From an uncultured Prevotella sp. (lineage in GTDB: Bacteria > Bacteroidota > Bacteroidia > Bacteroidales > Bacteroidaceae): a DNA stretch of 11,346 nucleotides. The position numbers and the translations under genes were made by a program. The stretch is taken from NCBI GenBank assembly GCA_945788545.1, contig CALZMK010000020.1:1-11346 (forward strand). Direction: 5' to 3'. Below the pieces are notes generated by a model. That model made no database searches. It was given only the letters and a program-made list of their open reading frames with translations, and was not told the origin of the DNA. Within the stretch, counting starts at the first letter, position 1; the number at the start of each line of letters is the position of its first letter. Positions 8,916-11,346 of this stretch are shown here, piece after piece.

Positions 8916-9364
8916 GCATGTTCAAGCGCAAGGACCACAGTGTGCCGGGATTAAACACTGCCTCCCTACCCGACCTTATCTTCACCGTGTTGTTCTTCTT
9001 CATGATAGTGACTCACATGAAGGAAAACCAAATGAAGGTGAAATACCAAGTGCCGGAGGGCACCAAACTGGAACGGTTGGCAAAGAAATCCACCATTTCA
9101 CACATATACATCGGAAAGCCCTACAAGGGTGGCGGCATCACGGCAGTACAGGTGAACGACAAAATTGTGGATGTGGCGGAGATTGAGGATTTCATCGCTG
9201 CCGAGCGCAAACGGATGTCGCCCGACGACGCAAAGCAAATGACGGTAAGCATAAAGGCTGACAAAAAAGCCGATATGGGAGTCATCACCGATGTAAAACA
9301 GTCACTCAGAAGGGCAAACGCCCTGAAGATATTATACTCAGGAAGGAAATCAACTAAAAAATAG
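8912..9364 (+). CDS. exbD: ExbD/TolR-family subunit, second copy
   Basis: This 150-residue paralogue has the same plan: VPGLNTASLPDLIFTVLFFFMIV gives a basic start and a single membrane helix (about 22-38) headed by Asp21, aligned with Asp21 of the first copy. The periplasmic part includes VNDKIVDVAEIEDFIAAER, MTVSIKADKKADMGVITDVK and ends LRRANALKILYSGRK, a complete ExbD domain without the long tail of its partner. The ATG at 8912 overlaps the stop of the first copy, with GGAGG just upstream; the Met at residue 3 is an alternative start. Two unlike ExbD subunits beside one ExbB suggest a mixed ExbD dimer inside the channel, which is an inference. No tonB follows in the window. Confidence 0.92.
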   Translation: MSMFKRKDHSVPGLNTASLPDLIFTVLFFFMIVTHMKENQMKVKYQVPEGTKLERLAKKSTISHIYIGKPYKGGGITAVQVNDKIVDVAEIEDFIAAERKRMSPDDAKQMTVSIKADKKADMGVITDVKQSLRRANALKILYSGRKSTKK

Positions 9365-9374
9365 AAATAATAAT

Positions 9375-9857
9375 ATGGCAAACCAGAAGATTGACAAACT
9401 TGACAAGCAGATTCTGACAATGATTGCAGAAGACGCACGTGTACCTTTTCTGGAGGTGGCAAGAGCCTGCAACGTGAGCGGAGCTGCCATCCACCAGCGC
9501 ATACAAAAACTCTCAAGTGCCGGAATCATCAAAGGTTCGAAATTCATTATCGATCCCGAGAAGATTGGCTACGAGACATGTGCCTATATTGGCCTTAACC
9601 TGAAGAACCCCGAAAACTTTGACAAGGTGGTGGAGGAGTTGAAGAAGATACCCGAAGTGGTGGAATGTCACTATACTACCGGCGACTTCGACCTCTTCAT
9701 CAAGATATATGCCCTCAACAACCACCATCTTCTGAATATCATCCACGACAAACTGCAACCATTGGGTCTTTCGCGCAGTGAGTCGATCATCTCATTCAAC
9801 TCTGCCATCAACCGACAGATTCCTATCGTCGATATCCCTGTGGAGGAGGATGAATAA
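9375..9857 (+). CDS. Lrp/AsnC-family transcriptional regulator
   Basis: Lrp/AsnC proteins are DNA-binding oligomers whose activity usually responds to amino acids. The 160 residues comprise an N-terminal winged helix-turn-helix (KIDKLDKQILTMIAEDARV, with the recognition helix in NVSGAAIHQRIQKLSSAGII at about 33-52) and a C-terminal RAM ligand-binding domain from about 66 (CAYIGLNL, VVECHYTTGDFDLFIKIYA, ESIISFNSAI). Length and motifs are normal. The gene begins 10 nt after exbD, after an AU-rich leader with no Shine-Dalgarno site, so it is probably the last gene of the energiser transcript, although an internal promoter cannot be excluded. It converges with folA across 38 nt in which I see no clear terminator. 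Its targets are unknown; regulation of its own operon is only a possibility. Confidence 0.93.
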   Translation: MANQKIDKLDKQILTMIAEDARVPFLEVARACNVSGAAIHQRIQKLSSAGIIKGSKFIIDPEKIGYETCAYIGLNLKNPENFDKVVEELKKIPEVVECHYTTGDFDLFIKIYALNNHHLLNIIHDKLQPLGLSRSESIISFNSAINRQIPIVDIPVEEDE

Positions 9858-9895
9858 GTTTATATTAAACACATGGACACAGAGTAGCTGAGTCT

Positions 9896-10408
9896 TTATT
9901 CTCTTATATAATCTACAAAAGAATAGCGCTGGGCGTGACGATCATCTATATCATGGTCTTCACGCTCAGTTTCTTTCCATCCCTTGTCATAGGGAGGGAA
10001 GAAGACATCGGCAGCCTCGGGGGTGTCGTCTATCTCGGTAAGGCAAAGCCTATCGGCAATATCCATTGCCTGGGCATATATACTTGCTCCACCTATTATA
10101 TATATATCATCGTTGTCGATGCAGTGCTGACTACATTCCTCAAGAGTGCAATGCTTCAGTGCCTCGTCGAGAGAGGCATAGCACTCGCATCCGGGGAAAG
10201 ATGTTTGCGTGCGACTGAGCACTATATTGCGGCGGTTGGGCAATGCGCCCTTGGGCAGCGAGAGGAATGTGTTGCGACCCATGATGATGGTATGACCAGT
10301 GGTGAGGGCCTTGAAACGCTTCAGGTCGTTGGGCAACCAGTACAGCAGTTTGTTGTCGAATCCTATGCCGCGGTTCTTTGCCACGGCTGCAATTATATTA
10401 ATTCTCAT
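9896..10408 (-). CDS. folA: Dihydrofolate reductase
   Basis: DHFR reduces dihydrofolate to tetrahydrofolate with NADPH, restoring the folate oxidised by thymidylate synthase. The 170 residues show INIIAAVAKNRGIGFDNKL at the N-terminus, LPNDLKRFK with the catalytic acid Asp28, the cofactor-binding IIMGRNTFLSLP (41-52), LPNRRNIVLSR (56-66), and IYIIGGASIYAQAM (102-115) followed by LCLTEID. Length is typical (about 160-170). The ATG at 10406-10408 is preceded by AGGAGTAAAGGACTT on the minus strand, so a ribosome site exists inside the spacer repeat. It follows thyA on the same strand with a 54-nt gap and is probably co-transcribed with it. Confidence 0.96.
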   Translation of the reverse strand: MRINIIAAVAKNRGIGFDNKLLYWLPNDLKRFKALTTGHTIIMGRNTFLSLPKGALPNRRNIVLSRTQTSFPGCECYASLDEALKHCTLEECSQHCIDNDDIYIIGGASIYAQAMDIADRLCLTEIDDTPEAADVFFPPYDKGWKETEREDHDIDDRHAQRYSFVDYIRE

Positions 10409-10410
10409 AA

Positions 10411-10457
10411 GTCCTTTACTCCTTTAACTTCTTTACTCCATTAACTCCTTAACTCCC
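10411..10457 (-). repeat. Octamer-like repeat in the thyA-folA spacer
   Basis: Read on the coding (minus) strand the spacer is GGAGTTAA, GGAGTTAA, TGGAGTAAA, GAAGTTAAA, GGAGTAAA, GGACTT. The first 16 bases (10441-10456) are identical to two units of the exbB-end repeat. It fills nearly the whole gap between the thyA stop and the folA start and includes the likely folA ribosome site. Confidence 0.8.
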
Positions 10458-10462
10458 AAATT

Positions 10463-11257
10463 TCACACCGACACTGCAGCCTTGATATGAGGCCAAGGGT
10501 CATATCCTTCGAGTTGGAAATCCTCGTATTTGAAATCAAAGATATCCTTTACGTCGGGATTGATTATCATTCGGGGCAGAGGACGCGGCGAGCGCGTGAG
10601 TTGCAGTTTGGCCTGCTCGAGGTGATTGAGATAGAGGTGTGTGTCGCCAGTGGTATGGATAAAGTCGCCTGCCTTCAATCCCGTCACCTGTGCCATCATC
10701 TGCAAGAGGAGAGCGTAGGAGGCGATGTTGAAAGGCACACCGAGGAATGTGTCGGCAGAGCGTTGGTAGAGCTGCAAGCTCAGTCGGCCGTTGGCAACAT
10801 AAAACTGGAACATCGTGTGACAAGGGGGCAATGCCATACGTTCCACCTCCGCCACATTCCATGCACTGACAATCATGCGTCGCGAGTCGGGATTGTTCTT
10901 TATCTGATTCACCACATTCTGTATTTGGTCAATAGTACCGCCGTTCTCGTCGGGCCATGAACGCCATTGATGTCCATACACAGGACCGAGCTCTCCGTTT
11001 TCGTCAGCCCATTCGTCCCATATGCTCACCCCGTGGTCCTTCAGATACTTGATATTGGTATCGCCGCGCAAGAACCACAGCAGTTCATAGATAATTGACT
11101 TTAGATGAAGTTTCTTGGTTGTGAGGAGCGGGAATCCGTCCTCAAGATTAAACCTCATCTGATTGCCGAAGACACTGATTGTTCCAGTGCCTGTACGGTC
11201 TTCTTTCTTCACGCCCTCCGTCAATATACGGTCGAGCAGGTCTAAATATTGCTTCAT
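10463..11257 (-). CDS. thyA: Thymidylate synthase ThyA
   Basis: ThyA methylates dUMP to dTMP using methylene-tetrahydrofolate and releases dihydrofolate for FolA. The 264 residues equal the length of the E. coli enzyme. The phosphate-binding arginine is in EDRTGTG (19-25), and [20 protein letters not shown], the [11 protein letters not shown] segment (91-101) and the nucleophile Cys146 in [13 protein letters not shown] are present. [20 protein letters not shown] and [10 protein letters not shown] are also conserved, and the end IKAAVSV is the normal C-terminus, which closes over the active site. The ATG at 11255-11257 begins at the conserved MKQYLDLL. It is the upstream gene of a thyA-folA pair, a common and functionally coupled arrangement. 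The folate-dependent ThyA rather than ThyX explains the need for FolA. Confidence 0.98.
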   Translation of the reverse strand: MKQYLDLLDRILTEGVKKEDRTGTGTISVFGNQMRFNLEDGFPLLTTKKLHLKSIIYELLWFLRGDTNIKYLKDHGVSIWDEWADENGELGPVYGHQWRSWPDENGGTIDQIQNVVNQIKNNPDSRRMIVSAWNVAEVERMALPPCHTMFQFYVANGRLSLQLYQRSADTFLGVPFNIASYALLLQMMAQVTGLKAGDFIHTTGDTHLYLNHLEQAKLQLTRSPRPLPRMIINPDVKDIFDFKYEDFQLEGYDPWPHIKAAVSV

Positions 11258-11285
11258 CTTTATTTGACTTCGTCGAACTTTGTTT

Positions 11286-11317
11286 CTTTAATCCTTTAAT
11301 ATTTTAATTCTTTAATA
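11286..11317 (-). repeat. Four-unit octamer repeat upstream of thyA
   Basis: On the minus strand four consecutive 8-mers read TATTAAAG, AATTAAAA, TATTAAAG and GATTAAAG, ending 28 nt before the thyA start codon. The same period and TTAA core are seen in the thiE-thiC spacer. I see no TAnnTTTG box in 11258-11346 on this strand, so the thyA promoter, if separate, lies further upstream. Confidence 0.7.
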
Positions 11318-11346
11318 TTTTACTCTCCCCCTCGGGGACATGTGTG

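Noticed and set aside
9858..9895. Terminator between the converging Lrp and folA genes
   Set aside because: The 38-nt gap has T-rich stretches but no stem I could pair convincingly.
11318..11346. 3' end of another minus-strand gene upstream of thyA, ending in the repeat
   Set aside because: Two short open frames reach the edge and one would end within the octamer repeat as in other spacers, but fewer than 15 codons are visible and none can be identified. The small TCCCC/GGGGA hairpin here is likewise too short to call.

Overview
The window looks like a chromosomal segment from a member of the Bacteroidota, most likely Prevotella-like. Supporting signs are -7 promoter boxes of the TAnnTTTG type, AT-rich leaders with few Shine-Dalgarno sites, an exbB / small membrane protein / exbD / exbD cluster, a response-regulator-less PAS histidine kinase, and spacers built from short TTAA-containing repeats. 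The genus is inferred from gene order and protein character, not from a search.

Positions 1-4555 (+) are the distal part of a thiamine biosynthesis operon: thiH (5' end outside the window), thiD, thiE, thiC and a second ThiE/TenI-type gene. Together they cover thiazole formation (ThiH), pyrimidine formation (ThiC), pyrimidine phosphorylation (ThiD) and condensation to thiamine phosphate (ThiE). The last gene may be a thiazole tautomerase-like or divergent ThiE protein. Three of the four junctions are tight: two are 4-nt overlaps and one is a short duplicated spacer. thiS, thiG, thiF and any TPP riboswitch would lie upstream, outside the window.

Positions 4499-6556 (-) hold a cytosolic GAF-PAS-PAS histidine kinase that converges on, and overlaps by 57 nt, the end of the thiamine operon. 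Positions 6557-6990 are a divergent control region. They contain the kinase promoter, a tRNA-Ser(GGA) with its own promoter, a strong terminator hairpin, and the promoter of the next operon.

Positions 6991-9857 (+) are a proton-motive-force energiser operon: exbB with a signal peptide, a four-helix membrane protein of unknown function, two different exbD genes and an Lrp/AsnC regulator. No TonB is present in the window. Positions 9896-11257 (-) are thyA followed by folA, the thymidylate/folate pair, transcribed towards the Lrp gene.

The most unusual feature is structure between and at the ends of genes. Five spacers consist of degenerate 7-9 bp tandem repeats around a TTAA/TTAG core, always with the purine-rich strand as the coding strand. 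In three of them the repeat supplies the last codons and stop codon of the upstream gene. In addition, a 9-bp GC-rich hairpin followed by a T-rich run sits inside the first codons of the last thi gene, and a perfect 10-bp inverted repeat covers the 3' end of thiE.
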